The notes beneath the pieces are model-generated. The model made no database searches, had not been told where the DNA came from, and was given only the letters and a program-made list of their open reading frames with translations. Made by a program: the position numbers and the translations under genes. Below are positions 30,752-39,393 of a stretch of 64,000 bases of DNA, one piece after another (positions within the stretch are counted from its first letter, which is position 1; each line of letters begins with the position of its first letter). Origin of the DNA: an uncultured Nocardioides sp. (GTDB lineage Bacteria; Actinomycetota; Actinomycetes; Propionibacteriales; Nocardioidaceae); the NCBI RefSeq assembly GCF_947489365.1, contig NZ_CANLDB010000006.1, forward strand, positions 124,001 to 188,000, in the 5' to 3' direction.

Positions 30752-31443
30752 CACGTCAGCGAGACGCGCACGCCACTCGGATGGTCCGCTCCGGGACGAG
30801 CCGATCCCGAGATCCAGGAGGCCCTCGACCCGCATCACTGCGGGTCGGGGGTCTTCACTCGAGGTCCTCGAGTGCCGGCGGTCGAGCGACAACCGGCCGC
30901 TGGCGCTCAGCGTCCACGTGGCATGGGATCTGTCGCGGCCACCTGGCTCGTGCAGCACCGCGATCCGGTCCTCGACGCAGGTGGCTCCGCACGGGACCGG
31001 TTCCTCGGTCGAGCCGCGTGCCGGTCCGGCGTCGGGCCGCCCACATCGCGATCTGGGTCAGCTGCACCTCGTGCGTCAGCGAGGACGCACGCAAGGCGGC
31101 CGAGCTCAACTGGGACCGTGTCGAGGCGGGACAGCTCTGGTGCGAGGTCTTCGACGAGGAGGACGCATCCACTCTCGACTGCTCGTCAGTCCGAAACCGG
31201 TACGAGACCACTTCTCCGTGCCGCCCGATCTCTCCGGTCACAGGATCTGGCCCGCGGAGTCGACAGGGGACTACCTCGCGCGCCGGCCGTGCCACCGCAG
31301 GAACGACCTCGGTGACGCGGACCCGGACGCGCTGCCGCTGCAGCTCGACGTCGAGGAACCCGAGGCCATCGAGCACGCCGACCTCCGTGACGCCACGGTC
31401 GCAGCGTTCGGTGAACCCGTCCTCGACGGGGCGCCACCGGCGG
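30752..31443. other. Region without an intact gene; possible decayed coding sequence
   Basis: About 690 bases. Just after the S55 gene lies a hairpin, GACCCGCATCACTGCGGGTC, near 30828-30847 (stem GACCCGCA/TGCGGGTC) that may terminate transcription. Farther on, plus-strand fragments in different frames look protein-like, for example IWVSCTSCVSEDARKAAELN (about 31050-31110) and, after a frame change, DADPDALPLQLDVEEPEAIE (about 31317-31376). No single frame is open across them, so this may be a frameshifted relic of a gene I cannot name. Confidence 0.35.
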
Positions 31444-32349
31444 TCACCGGCGCAGGTGGTCGCGCAGCCGGCGGGCCACGCGACCCATCGTGGCCTCGGC
31501 CGCGGGCTGCACGGCGGCGGCGACACTCGACTCCGTCAGGGCGGCGATCGCGAAGAGACCGCCGTCCGCGTGCTCGACGACGCCCATCTCGTGCCGCAGG
31601 TTCAACAGCGTCCCGCTCTTCGAGGACCAGGTCGACGCATCGGACGCGAAGTCCGGCCACAGCCGCTGTCGCTGGACCACGTTGTCGCCCATCAACGACC
31701 GGACCCGCGCGGAGACCGACTCGTCGAGGGTTCCGTCTGCGACCCAGATGCGCTCGAGCAGGTCGACGCAGCCCCGCGCCGAGGCCGCATTGGCGTGTCC
31801 GACGTCGAGCTGCGGCACCCGGTGACCGCCGCCGGGGGTACCGCCACCTGCTGCCAGCGCGTACGCCATCGCGCTGACCTCCACCATGGCCTCGAGCGGT
31901 GTCTCGGTCAGCTCGCCGACCCGGTGACGGACGAGGAATCCGTGGACCCCCCACGACCGCAGGTCCGCGTCGACCTCACGAGGGGGGACGCGCTCGAAGA
32001 GCGCGTCGGCGGCGACGGTGTCACTGAGGGACACCGCGAGGTAGAGCAGGTCGCCCAGGGCGATCGTCGCGGGGTGGCGGAACTTGGTGACCCCCACGGG
32101 CCCTGTGACCTCGGTGGCACCGGGCATGACCCGCACCTCGTCGGCGGCGTCGAGCTCCCCGGTCCGCATGCGTTCGAGCACGGAGAGCGCGAGCGGGATC
32201 TTCACCAGGGAGGCGATCGGCACCTGCGTGTCCGGGTCGATGCCGATCTCCTCCCCCGTCAGGAGGTCTCGCACGAGGTACCACCCGCGCAGACCCGCGG
32301 TCTCGAGGTCGGACGCGACCTCCCGGAGCAGCCGGTGCGAGGCCGTCAC
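31444..32349 (-). CDS. Serine beta-lactamase-like hydrolase (class A related)
   Basis: 301 residues from a GTG that overlaps the LysR stop (GTGA). Penicillin-recognising serine enzyme motifs: S47-L-V-K50 in PIASLVKIPLAL, S109-D-T in AVSLSDTVAADALF, and K244-S-G in WSSKSGTLLNL. The second motif is SDT rather than the class A SDN, and no clear omega-loop ExxLN is seen. Lactamase activity is therefore uncertain, and a peptidase or esterase role is possible. No signal peptide is visible. Coupling to the LysR gene and divergence from a PBP gene recall ampR-ampC-like arrangements. Confidence 0.85.
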   Translation of the reverse strand: MTASHRLLREVASDLETAGLRGWYLVRDLLTGEEIGIDPDTQVPIASLVKIPLALSVLERMRTGELDAADEVRVMPGATEVTGPVGVTKFRHPATIALGDLLYLAVSLSDTVAADALFERVPPREVDADLRSWGVHGFLVRHRVGELTETPLEAMVEVSAMAYALAAGGGTPGGGHRVPQLDVGHANAASARGCVDLLERIWVADGTLDESVSARVRSLMGDNVVQRQRLWPDFASDASTWSSKSGTLLNLRHEMGVVEHADGGLFAIAALTESSVAAAVQPAAEATMGRVARRLRDHLRR

Positions 32350-33254
32350 CGGTCGACACCTCCGTCGGACGTGACCCCGAGCGCGTGGGCCAGGGCCGGC
32401 CCCAGCACACGGGTGAGGCGCACGGTGTCCGTCGCCACCAGGGCGCTCATGACGAACCCGCGCTCGAGACTCGGTGCCGCCAGCGCGGCCCACGGCAGGT
32501 CCAGCCGTCGAGCCTCCGCCTGCGAGACGACGACGAGGTCGTCCGAACCCAGCACCGACGCCAGCGCGCTCGGGATCGATCCGGCCACTCGCACGCGCTG
32601 CGCCGGCATGCCCGCTCCCTCCATCGCCGTGGCCAGGGGGTCCCGCACGTGCGGGACGTCGTCCTCGGGCAGCAGCCACACCCGGGTCCCGCGGGCGGAC
32701 GGGCTCCCTCGCCGGGGCCCGAGCTGGTCGAGGTGGACCCTGCCGGTCCGGGGGACCGCCCCAGCCACGCCGAGCCTGACCCGCCAGCTCGCGGCGTCGG
32801 GCGCGCAGGGCAGGACGGCCGCACCGACCAAACCCCGGGCCACCATCTCCGGACGTCGGCGGGGGCCTGCCTCCTGGACGAGGACCGGCAGGTCCGCGTC
32901 CAGCCCGGCCAGCTCGATCGCGGCCACGTCCCGCGCGTCGCAGCCGGTGGGAACGGCGACACCCATGGCGCTGAGGCGGGACTCCTCGGCCTCCGCGGCC
33001 AGGTCGTCGGTCGCGTCCAGCACCCGACGGGCCGCCGGCAGCACCCGACGTCCGAGCACGGTGAGGGAGGGGGTCCTGCCCGTCCGGTCCAGCAGCACCC
33101 CGCCCAGGTGACGTTCGAGGGCTGCGACCCTGCGACTCACCACCGGCTGGGAGACGCCGAGCACCGCGGCGCCGCGCGTGAAGCTCCGTCGGTCGGCGAC
33201 GCTCACGAAGGCACGGCAGGCACTGGACACGTCCACGGGGACATCGTGCCTCAT
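32346..33254 (-). CDS. LysR-family transcriptional regulator
   Basis: 302 residues. The N-terminal winged HTH is typical (AFVSVADRRSFTRGAAVLGV, then QPVVSRRVAALERHLGG). The C-terminal effector domain is divergent from standard LysR consensus but of the right length. Its gene is divergent from the penicillin-binding protein gene, about 70 bases between the starts, and overlaps the serine hydrolase gene by four bases. It probably controls itself, the hydrolase and perhaps the PBP. Candidate operators of the T-N11-A type in the gap were not assigned. Confidence 0.92.
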   Translation of the reverse strand: MRHDVPVDVSSACRAFVSVADRRSFTRGAAVLGVSQPVVSRRVAALERHLGGVLLDRTGRTPSLTVLGRRVLPAARRVLDATDDLAAEAEESRLSAMGVAVPTGCDARDVAAIELAGLDADLPVLVQEAGPRRRPEMVARGLVGAAVLPCAPDAASWRVRLGVAGAVPRTGRVHLDQLGPRRGSPSARGTRVWLLPEDDVPHVRDPLATAMEGAGMPAQRVRVAGSIPSALASVLGSDDLVVVSQAEARRLDLPWAALAAPSLERGFVMSALVATDTVRLTRVLGPALAHALGVTSDGGVDR

Positions 33255-33323
33255 GCACTTCGTGCATGGGACCCTCGACAATCGTCTTCGACAGCATGGC
33301 TCCCCGGCCCCGAAGGTACGGGC

Positions 33324-35387
33324 ATGGCATCTCGGAAAGGCCGCCACCTCTGCTCGCTGCTGCTCGTCTCGGTCCTCATGGGCGTCGTCGCCTCCGGCCT
33401 CGTGCTGCCGGTCGCGGGACTGGCCGGACTCGGCGCCCGCGCCGGGGCCGTCGAGCTCCTGGCGTCGCCCACGGGTCTGGACCTGGAACCCCTGCCCCAG
33501 CGGACCGAGATCCTCGATGCCCGCGGTGACGTCCTGGCCCACGTGTTCGAGGAGAACCGGACGGTGGTCCCGCTGGCTCGCACCTCCACCCGGCTGCGCC
33601 AGGCCGTGCTCTCCATCGAGGACTACCGCTTCTACCAGCACGGCGCGCTCGACCTGCGGGGCACCCTGCGGGCGTTGCTCACGAACGTCGGGTCCGAGGA
33701 CGTCGTCCAGGGCGGATCCACGATCACGCAACAGCTCGTCAAGCAGACCCTGGTGACCCAGGCCGACTCCCGGGCCGAGCAACGCGCTGCCACGGAGCGC
33801 AGCTACACGCGCAAGCTGATGGAGCTGCGCTACGCCATCGCGATGGAGGACACCCACTCCAAGGACTGGATCCTCGAGCGCTACCTCAACACCGTCTACC
33901 TCGGCGGCGGGGCCTACGGCGTCGAGGCGGCCGCCCAGCGCTGGTTCAGCGTCCGCGCCGCGGACCTCGACCTCGGACAGTCGGCGCTGATCGCCGGCAT
34001 GATCCAGAGCCCTGCGGCACTGGACCCGTCCGCGACCCCGGACCGGGCGAGGGCACGCCGCGACGTGGTGCTCGCCCGCATGGCCCAGCTCGGAGTCGTC
34101 ACCGAGCGCCGAGCCCGGCAGGCGCAGCGTCAGCCGCTCGGTCTCGACCCGACCGTCCTGTCCAACGGCTGCGTCGACACGAGTGCGCCGTTCTTCTGTG
34201 CCTACGCACTGCGACACCTGGCGACGGACCCCGACCTGGGCGCGACTCCCCGAGAGCGCACCGCCCTGCTGCGGTCGGGTGGACTGCGGATCCACACCAC
34301 CCTCGAGCCCTCGCACCAAGCGGCCGCCGACGCCTCCGTGAGCACCTACACCGACCCCACCGACCAGGCGATCGGCGCACTCGCCATGGTTCGCCCGGGC
34401 ACCGGGGCCGTCACCGGTCTGGCGCAGTCCCGACCGATGGGCGGCGACGCCGTCGAGGGTGAGACCTTCCTCAACTTCACGGTCCCCCACCAGTACGGCG
34501 ACTCGAACGGGTTCCAGGCCGGGTCGACCTTCAAGGCGTTCGTCCTCGCCGCCGCGATCGAGCAGGGCGTGCCCCTCGACCGCACCTACCGGACCCCCGA
34601 CGAGATGGTCTTCGACCAAGCCGACTTCGCGAACTGCCCCGGTGCGCCTCCGTTCGGCGGGACCTTCGTCGTCGGCAACCGAGCGGTCGCCTCGTCGGGG
34701 ACGGAGGACCTCTACTCCGGCACCCGGAACAGCATCAACACGTTCTTCCTCCAGCTCACCCAGGAGACCGGTGTGTGCGAGCCCTTCCGGCTCGCGAAGG
34801 AGATGGGGGTCCGCCTCACCTCCCCCGAGGGGTCCGAGAGCACGCTGCCCGAGCGGACACCGATCTTCCCGCTCGGGGTGGTCGACGCCAGTCCCCTGGA
34901 GATGGCGGAGGCGTACGCGACCTTCGCCGCCAGGGGCCTGCACTGCGACTCGCGACCCGTCAGCGCCATCCGCGACGGAGCCGACCACCTGGTGAAGGAG
35001 TACGAGCCGGTGTGCGAGCAGGTGATGGCCGGCTCGACCGCGGACGCCGTCAACGACGTCCTCCGCGGGGTCCTCGAGGGCGGGTTCGCCGCGGAGCAGG
35101 CGCTCTCGGTGCCGTCGGCCGGCAAGACCGGGAACAACGAGGGACTGTCGGTCTGGTTCGCGGGCCACACCCCCCACCTCGCCGCGGCCGCGATGCTGGC
35201 CGGCGCCGACGAGGCCGGCAACCCGACGTCCCTGGACGGCACCGTCGTGGGGGGCGTCCCGATCTACGGCGCCTCCGGGTCCGCCTACGCGGCTCCCATC
35301 TGGGGCGACGCGATGAAGGCCGTCGACGACTCCCTGCCACCCGATGACTTCACCCCGCCCGTCGGCGTCTCGGGCGTGCAGCCCTGA
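33324..35387 (+). CDS. Class A penicillin-binding protein (transglycosylase/transpeptidase)
   Basis: 687 residues, bifunctional peptidoglycan synthase. There is one N-terminal membrane anchor (residues 10-35). The GT51 domain shows the catalytic Glu in IEDYRFYQHGALDLRG (E99) and GGSTITQQLVKQ. The transpeptidase domain has S401-T-F-K404, S470-I-N472 and K601-T-G603. Length is at the short end for actinobacterial class A PBPs, with no PASTA or long C-terminal tail. The nearby serine hydrolase and LysR genes suggest a cell-wall stress or beta-lactam-responsive unit. Confidence 0.95.
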   Translation: MASRKGRHLCSLLLVSVLMGVVASGLVLPVAGLAGLGARAGAVELLASPTGLDLEPLPQRTEILDARGDVLAHVFEENRTVVPLARTSTRLRQAVLSIEDYRFYQHGALDLRGTLRALLTNVGSEDVVQGGSTITQQLVKQTLVTQADSRAEQRAATERSYTRKLMELRYAIAMEDTHSKDWILERYLNTVYLGGGAYGVEAAAQRWFSVRAADLDLGQSALIAGMIQSPAALDPSATPDRARARRDVVLARMAQLGVVTERRARQAQRQPLGLDPTVLSNGCVDTSAPFFCAYALRHLATDPDLGATPRERTALLRSGGLRIHTTLEPSHQAAADASVSTYTDPTDQAIGALAMVRPGTGAVTGLAQSRPMGGDAVEGETFLNFTVPHQYGDSNGFQAGSTFKAFVLAAAIEQGVPLDRTYRTPDEMVFDQADFANCPGAPPFGGTFVVGNRAVASSGTEDLYSGTRNSINTFFLQLTQETGVCEPFRLAKEMGVRLTSPEGSESTLPERTPIFPLGVVDASPLEMAEAYATFAARGLHCDSRPVSAIRDGADHLVKEYEPVCEQVMAGSTADAVNDVLRGVLEGGFAAEQALSVPSAGKTGNNEGLSVWFAGHTPHLAAAAMLAGADEAGNPTSLDGTVVGGVPIYGASGSAYAAPIWGDAMKAVDDSLPPDDFTPPVGVSGVQP

Positions 35388-35651
35388 TCCCGTTCGCCGG
35401 GATGCTGCGCCGACCGTCGGCGTGATCACGACGCCGGCACCGGCCCGGGGATGACGGCGAAGCGCTGCACGACGAGGAGGCCGCCGCCGCCTCCACGATG
35501 CTTCATCACATTCAGCGCAGCGACGGACAGCGCGCGATCGCGGGTCGACCACCGCTCCTCGGTCGGGTTCGAGGGACGTCGCACCACCGCCGACTCGGCG
35601 GCATGATCACCACACCGTCCGAAGATCCGGCCACAGGCCCCCCGGGGGCCA

Positions 35652-37472
35652 CTAGCCAGCGGCCGCGCGGCGCATTGCCTGCATCGCGGGGCGCTCGACG
35701 ATCGGGCCGTCACCGGACTGTGTGGTTGGTGCGTCATCGCCGATCCCGCGGTCCGGGGTCGTCGTGAAGTACCACTCGTTGCTGGTCGCGCCCCACATGT
35801 TGAAGCCGATGCAGTTCGCGGAGCGCAGGCAGGCGCCGAGCAACCTGGCGTAGACCGCGGCCTGGGCGTGGGCGTCGCCGTTCCGCGCCACCGAGGCCTC
35901 CGAGACGCGCACCTCGACGCCGAGGCCGGCGAACTCCTGGAAGATCCGGGGCAGGCCCCCGCCGAGGATCGCCTCCATCACTGCGTCGTCGTCCAGGGTG
36001 TCCTCGTCGAAGTGGGCCTGCAGGCCGACGTAGTCGACGGTGCCCTGCGGCATGCGTCGGAGCAGGTCGATCACCGCCTGACGGCGGTCGCGATCCGTCT
36101 CGATGGACCAGTCGTTCAGGCCGAACTCGCCGTCCGGATTGGCAGCCCGGGCGGCCTCGAATGCCTCCTCGATGTAGCTCTCACCGATTGCCCGGTACCA
36201 GATGGTGTCCTTGTTGAGTCGACCCCAGTGATCGGGGTCGAAGGGCTCGTTCACCACGTCCCAACGCTGGATCAGGCCATGACCGTGGTGGCCGTCGTAA
36301 CGGCGCACCACCTCGGTGATGTGCCTACGCATGATCGCCAGAGCCTCGTCCTTGCTGGCCTTCCCCATGGCCCGGTGGAGCCACCGGGGGTAGGCCTCGC
36401 CGAAGACCAGCGCGTGTCCCTGCACGTCGAGGTCGTGCCGCTCGGCGAACGCGACGAGGGCATCGAGCTCGGCGAACTGGAACTCGCCGCGACGAGGTTG
36501 GAGCGCCTGGAACTTGGCCATCGTCTCGGTCTGGATCTCGTTGAAGTTGCGGATGACGTACCGCGCGTATCGAGGATTGGCGAGCAGCTGTGCCAGGTCG
36601 ACCGCCGTCCCGATCCGCTTGTCGCCGCGGCCGTGGGCGGCGGCCACCGAGGCCAGGCCCGTGCGGCTCGGCGTCACCCCGGCGAACGGGTCGCGTGCCA
36701 TGTCCTCGACACGGAGCCTGGTGCCACGAAGCGGGGACGCGTCCAACGAGCTGATGACGAAACTCTTCTCGGCGCTCATGCCGAACCAGGCCTGGCGCCC
36801 GAACACCTGCCGCTGCACCGGGAACGGCTGGCCGTCGACCGAGACCGTCAGCCGGCCGTTCCGCTGCCGCAGCGTGATCTGTACGTCGCTCGTCCTCGGG
36901 CCGTCGAGCTCCATCCTCACGCGGCGGGGCTCGCGATCCTCGTCGCTCCAGATCGTCAACGTGGCCACCGACCTCGTGACGGACACGTCGATGCCGGCCT
37001 GGTGCTCGACGCGTTCATCGAATCGTCGGTTCGGCCCGCTCATGAAGGAGACGGTCGCCGTGCCGCGGATGTCTTCGAGCCCAGCAGCGATACGGACGTC
37101 GCTCCCCCGGGCCAACGCGACGTGCGGACCGGCCAGCACCACGGGCGGGTTCGGCTGATAGGTCGGCGGCTGCGTCTTCTGGTCCTCGGGAGAGGTGAGG
37201 AGCGTCGCGAGGCCGGTCCGAGCGACGTGGAGCGTGCCGTCTCGTGCCGTGACGCCCGGGACGTATCGCCAGCTCCCCGAACGGAGCATGCTCCGCGCAC
37301 GTCCTTCGACGGCAGGAACGGACATCGCCGCTGGCGTGACGCCGACCGCCTCCGTGACCTGGTCGTTGTTCCCGCCGGAACCGCTCGCGAGGGTCACGAC
37401 ACACAGACCCGCCGCCAGGACCCTGGCCAGACCGGTTGACGACCGAGGCGTGAGGGCGTGATCTGTCGTCAC
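35652..37472 (-). CDS. Secreted GH10 endo-beta-1,4-xylanase
   Basis: 606 residues from the GTG at 37472. The ATG at 37532 is an alternative with a 20-residue longer N-terminus. A signal peptide (LARVLAAGLCVVTLASG) is followed by a beta-sandwich-like N-terminal region of about 230 residues (LTVSVDGQPFPVQRQVFGRQ), which may be a binding domain. The GH10 barrel has the acid/base Glu in RWDVVNEPFDPDH, the HALVFGEAYPRWLH substrate-site segment, and the nucleophile Glu in GVEVRVSEASV. Nocardioid soil bacteria commonly secrete such plant-polymer enzymes. It ends the conserved chromosome before the genomic island. Confidence 0.92.
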   Translation of the reverse strand: MTTDHALTPRSSTGLARVLAAGLCVVTLASGSGGNNDQVTEAVGVTPAAMSVPAVEGRARSMLRSGSWRYVPGVTARDGTLHVARTGLATLLTSPEDQKTQPPTYQPNPPVVLAGPHVALARGSDVRIAAGLEDIRGTATVSFMSGPNRRFDERVEHQAGIDVSVTRSVATLTIWSDEDREPRRVRMELDGPRTSDVQITLRQRNGRLTVSVDGQPFPVQRQVFGRQAWFGMSAEKSFVISSLDASPLRGTRLRVEDMARDPFAGVTPSRTGLASVAAAHGRGDKRIGTAVDLAQLLANPRYARYVIRNFNEIQTETMAKFQALQPRRGEFQFAELDALVAFAERHDLDVQGHALVFGEAYPRWLHRAMGKASKDEALAIMRRHITEVVRRYDGHHGHGLIQRWDVVNEPFDPDHWGRLNKDTIWYRAIGESYIEEAFEAARAANPDGEFGLNDWSIETDRDRRQAVIDLLRRMPQGTVDYVGLQAHFDEDTLDDDAVMEAILGGGLPRIFQEFAGLGVEVRVSEASVARNGDAHAQAAVYARLLGACLRSANCIGFNMWGATSNEWYFTTTPDRGIGDDAPTTQSGDGPIVERPAMQAMRRAAAG

Positions 37473-37717
37473 GTGCGTGCTTGCATGACTGCGTCGAGCC
37501 GTTGCGAAGCGGTCCGTGCGGCACGTCCACATGTGGGCCCGTCCTGTGTCTGGCAGTGGTGTCGAGTTCCGGTCCCCGACGACGATCGAGACTCGATCGA
37601 TGCGAGCGGATCTTATGCGCGTCCCGCGAACCACGTGGCCGGCGTGGCCGTCGGCAGAGTGACCTACGCGCTCGCCACCGGGTTGCACCCCCGTCTGACG
37701 ACGAAGGCCCCTGGCCC

Positions 37718-37781
37718 GCATCGCTGCAGGTCAGGGGCCTTTCGTGGAGCCGCCTGTCGGAATCGAACCGACGACCTTCTC
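37718..37781. repeat. attL-like 64-bp direct repeat (partial tRNA-Thr)
   Basis: Identical to 46556-46619. On the minus strand it contains the 3' half of tRNA-Thr from the anticodon-stem 3' arm through the T-arm, acceptor arm and CCA, plus the start of the downstream hairpin. Beyond the identity the match decays: two mismatches in the anticodon loop region, then ACGAGTG shared. Outside, the matching hairpin arm at 37706-37717 has two mismatches against the right copy. This is the expected relic of integration at a tRNA 3' end. Confidence 0.9.
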
Positions 37782-37919
37782 GTAACGAGTGCCCGCAAAC
37801 GCCAGCAAGCCCAGCTGCAGCGCTGGCGCCCGACAACCCGGCTGACCTGCGGAAACGCAGACCCGCAGGATCACCATCGGACCCGAGAGTTCCCGCGCCA
37901 TCACCCGGTCTTGCACAGC

Positions 37920-37940
37920 TTCTGACCAGTAACCGACCAC
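37920..37940. repeat. Inner end motif, left copy (TTCTGACCAGTAACCGACCAC)
   Basis: Nineteen of 21 bases match the motif at 46496-46516, in the same orientation, just inside the island at the other end. Here it lies 138 bases inside the left direct repeat. Such sequences next to a core site may be integrase arm-type sites or the remains of an att-flanking segment; this is inference. Confidence 0.55.
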
Positions 37941-38069
37941 GCACGTCGGTCGGTTGCGCATCGCCCGGTTGACAGGATCCGGCCCTGGTACCTCGGGGCT
38001 GAGGCTGCCGGGACGACCCGCTGCATCCCAACATGCTGGGCGCCTCGGTGGTCGTCCGCACGACCCGCG

Positions 38070-38264
38070 TCACGGACGTGCTGGGAGGCTGGGCATGTCG
38101 CCGAGCGCGGTGAGCATCACCAGGCATGCCGTCACGATGACGAAAATGAAGGCGAGCCGGAACGTCGCGCCCCAGCCCTGGAGTACGACCCGGGCGACCA
38201 GAGAGCAGAGAGCGACAACCGAGCTTGATTTAGTCGGCCGTGTGGCCGGGGTCGTTGCTGCCAT
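38070..38264 (-). CDS. Small predicted membrane protein
   Basis: 64 residues if started at the ATG at 38264, with only a weak purine-rich site. The core is one hydrophobic segment (ATFRLAFIFVIVTACLVMLT) preceded by ALCSLVARVVLQGW. Similar small single-span proteins occur next to regulators in actinobacterial islands, with no known function. It is divergent from the HTH gene across a palindrome. Coding status is uncertain. Confidence 0.4.
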   Translation of the reverse strand: MAATTPATRPTKSSSVVALCSLVARVVLQGWGATFRLAFIFVIVTACLVMLTALGDMPSLPARP

Positions 38265-38297
38265 CTCTCTAGCGTGACTCGATAGCCTGCCCGTCAA

Positions 38298-38316
38298 TGT
38301 CAACGATCTGTTGACA
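38298..38316. promoter_or_regulatory. Perfect palindrome, candidate operator of the island HTH protein
   Basis: TGTCAAC-GATCT-GTTGACA: perfect 7-base arms with a 5-base spacer. It lies in the gap between the divergent small membrane protein and HTH genes, 24 bases upstream of the HTH start codon. Position and symmetry fit an autoregulatory operator, and each arm end also supplies a TTGACA-like element. Confidence 0.55.
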
Positions 38317-38339
38317 CCGACGCAAGTGGGGAGTGCTAC

Positions 38340-38801
38340 ATGCCGACGATCGAAAACGAGCTTCACAACGCTCTAGTGGCGCGGGCTGCGGACCTGCTCT
38401 CAGCTGCGACGACCTGTCTCGCGCTGGCCGACATGCCCATCGAGGGGCATCCGTCTTTTCAACTCGTAAGGATTCGGCAGGCGATCCATGAGCTCGAGTC
38501 GGCCGAGGCGTTGACGGCGACCTTGTTCGTTCGCGCCGGGGCTTCTTGGGACAGCCTGGCGACGCGGTTCGAGCTGTCTCGACAGGCACTTCATCGACGT
38601 TTGGCGGCTCGGGGGGAAGGTCAGTACGGCATGGCGCAGGAGTACAGCGATCTTCGTCAGAGCGACCTCGACGAGGGTTGCCGCCTCGTTGAGGTCTTGG
38701 CCAGTGACATCGGGTCCGAGCTTTCCGATGCCCTCTCTGAGCGCGCCAACGAACTCGCCGAACTCCGCCGCATCCCGCACTGGTGGCGTAGTGGGGAATA
38801 G
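38340..38801 (+). CDS. HTH-domain protein of the island, probable regulator
   Basis: 153 residues from an ATG with GGGGAG at good distance. Residues 1-65 are helical and may mediate dimerisation. Residues about 67-95 contain a helix-turn-helix (ASWDSLATRFELSRQALHRR). The C-terminal 55 residues are acidic and helical (LVEVLASDIGSELSDALSE). No named family, but the HTH type is widespread in actinobacteria. The palindrome at 38298-38316 is its likely target. It may control the divergent membrane protein and perhaps the defence genes downstream. Confidence 0.72.
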   Translation: MPTIENELHNALVARAADLLSAATTCLALADMPIEGHPSFQLVRIRQAIHELESAEALTATLFVRAGASWDSLATRFELSRQALHRRLAARGEGQYGMAQEYSDLRQSDLDEGCRLVEVLASDIGSELSDALSERANELAELRRIPHWWRSGE

Positions 38802-39393
38802 CGGCGTATGGCTTCCTGGTGCCAGGTGTCGCCAAGAATGGATCGACGCGTGGCGACTCAACTCTCGACGGGCGTCAATCCGCTGCTTTTTCGCCCACTG
38901 CCGCCGGCGTCTCGAACCCGTTGGCTGGCGAATGAAGCCCTCGGGCTCAGACTCGTACTCGTGGCCAGCTTTGACGAGGTCTAGGCGCGCATCGAGCAGC
39001 ATGCCGGAGCGGTTAAAGACTTCCACGAGATCCGCATATTGAGTGCCCGGCTGCCACCTCAAAGTCGCACGCGACGGCCGCGAGATCCACCGTTCGCTGA
39101 TCAACGTCGGCTTGTCGGTCCCTCCAGCTTGCGCCTCTTCTTTCAAGGCGAAGCGAGCGGTCGCGTCCGACACCAAGAGGGATCGTGCCATCTGGGCAAA
39201 CTGGTGCCGCCTACGGTGTCGCTCGTCCGATTCGGACCGCAGGCGGAGCCCCAATCTCTACCCAAGGCAGGCCAGCCTCCAGAGACTAACCGACGGTGCG
39301 TGACAAGGTGGTCTGGCTGACGGTCGAGCAGAAGGACGGACAGACGTCACCAAGCAGAACCGCCTCACGACCGCCGCAGGGGGTGTACCACCG
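38802..39393. other. Region between HTH and SIR2 genes; possible minus-strand gene or relic
   Basis: About 590 bases without a confident gene. A minus-strand frame starting at 39254 is protein-like for about 140 residues (for example LLVSDATARFALKEEAQAGG and YADLVEVFNRSGMLLDARLD). It then runs on, antisense, through most of the HTH gene to a stop at 38400. An overlap of about 400 bases is implausible, so either the gene lost its stop and is decayed or the resemblance is chance. The last 140 bases hold the SIR2 gene's promoter and its GGGGGTG ribosome site. Confidence 0.35.

Noticed and set aside
31444-32349. Calling the serine hydrolase a beta-lactam resistance gene.
   Set aside because: The SDN motif is SDT and no omega-loop Glu motif is clear; only family membership is supported.
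37731-37961. 76-residue minus-strand frame across the left repeat.
   Set aside because: It reads through the truncated tRNA and terminator copy; the tail is translated tRNA sequence.
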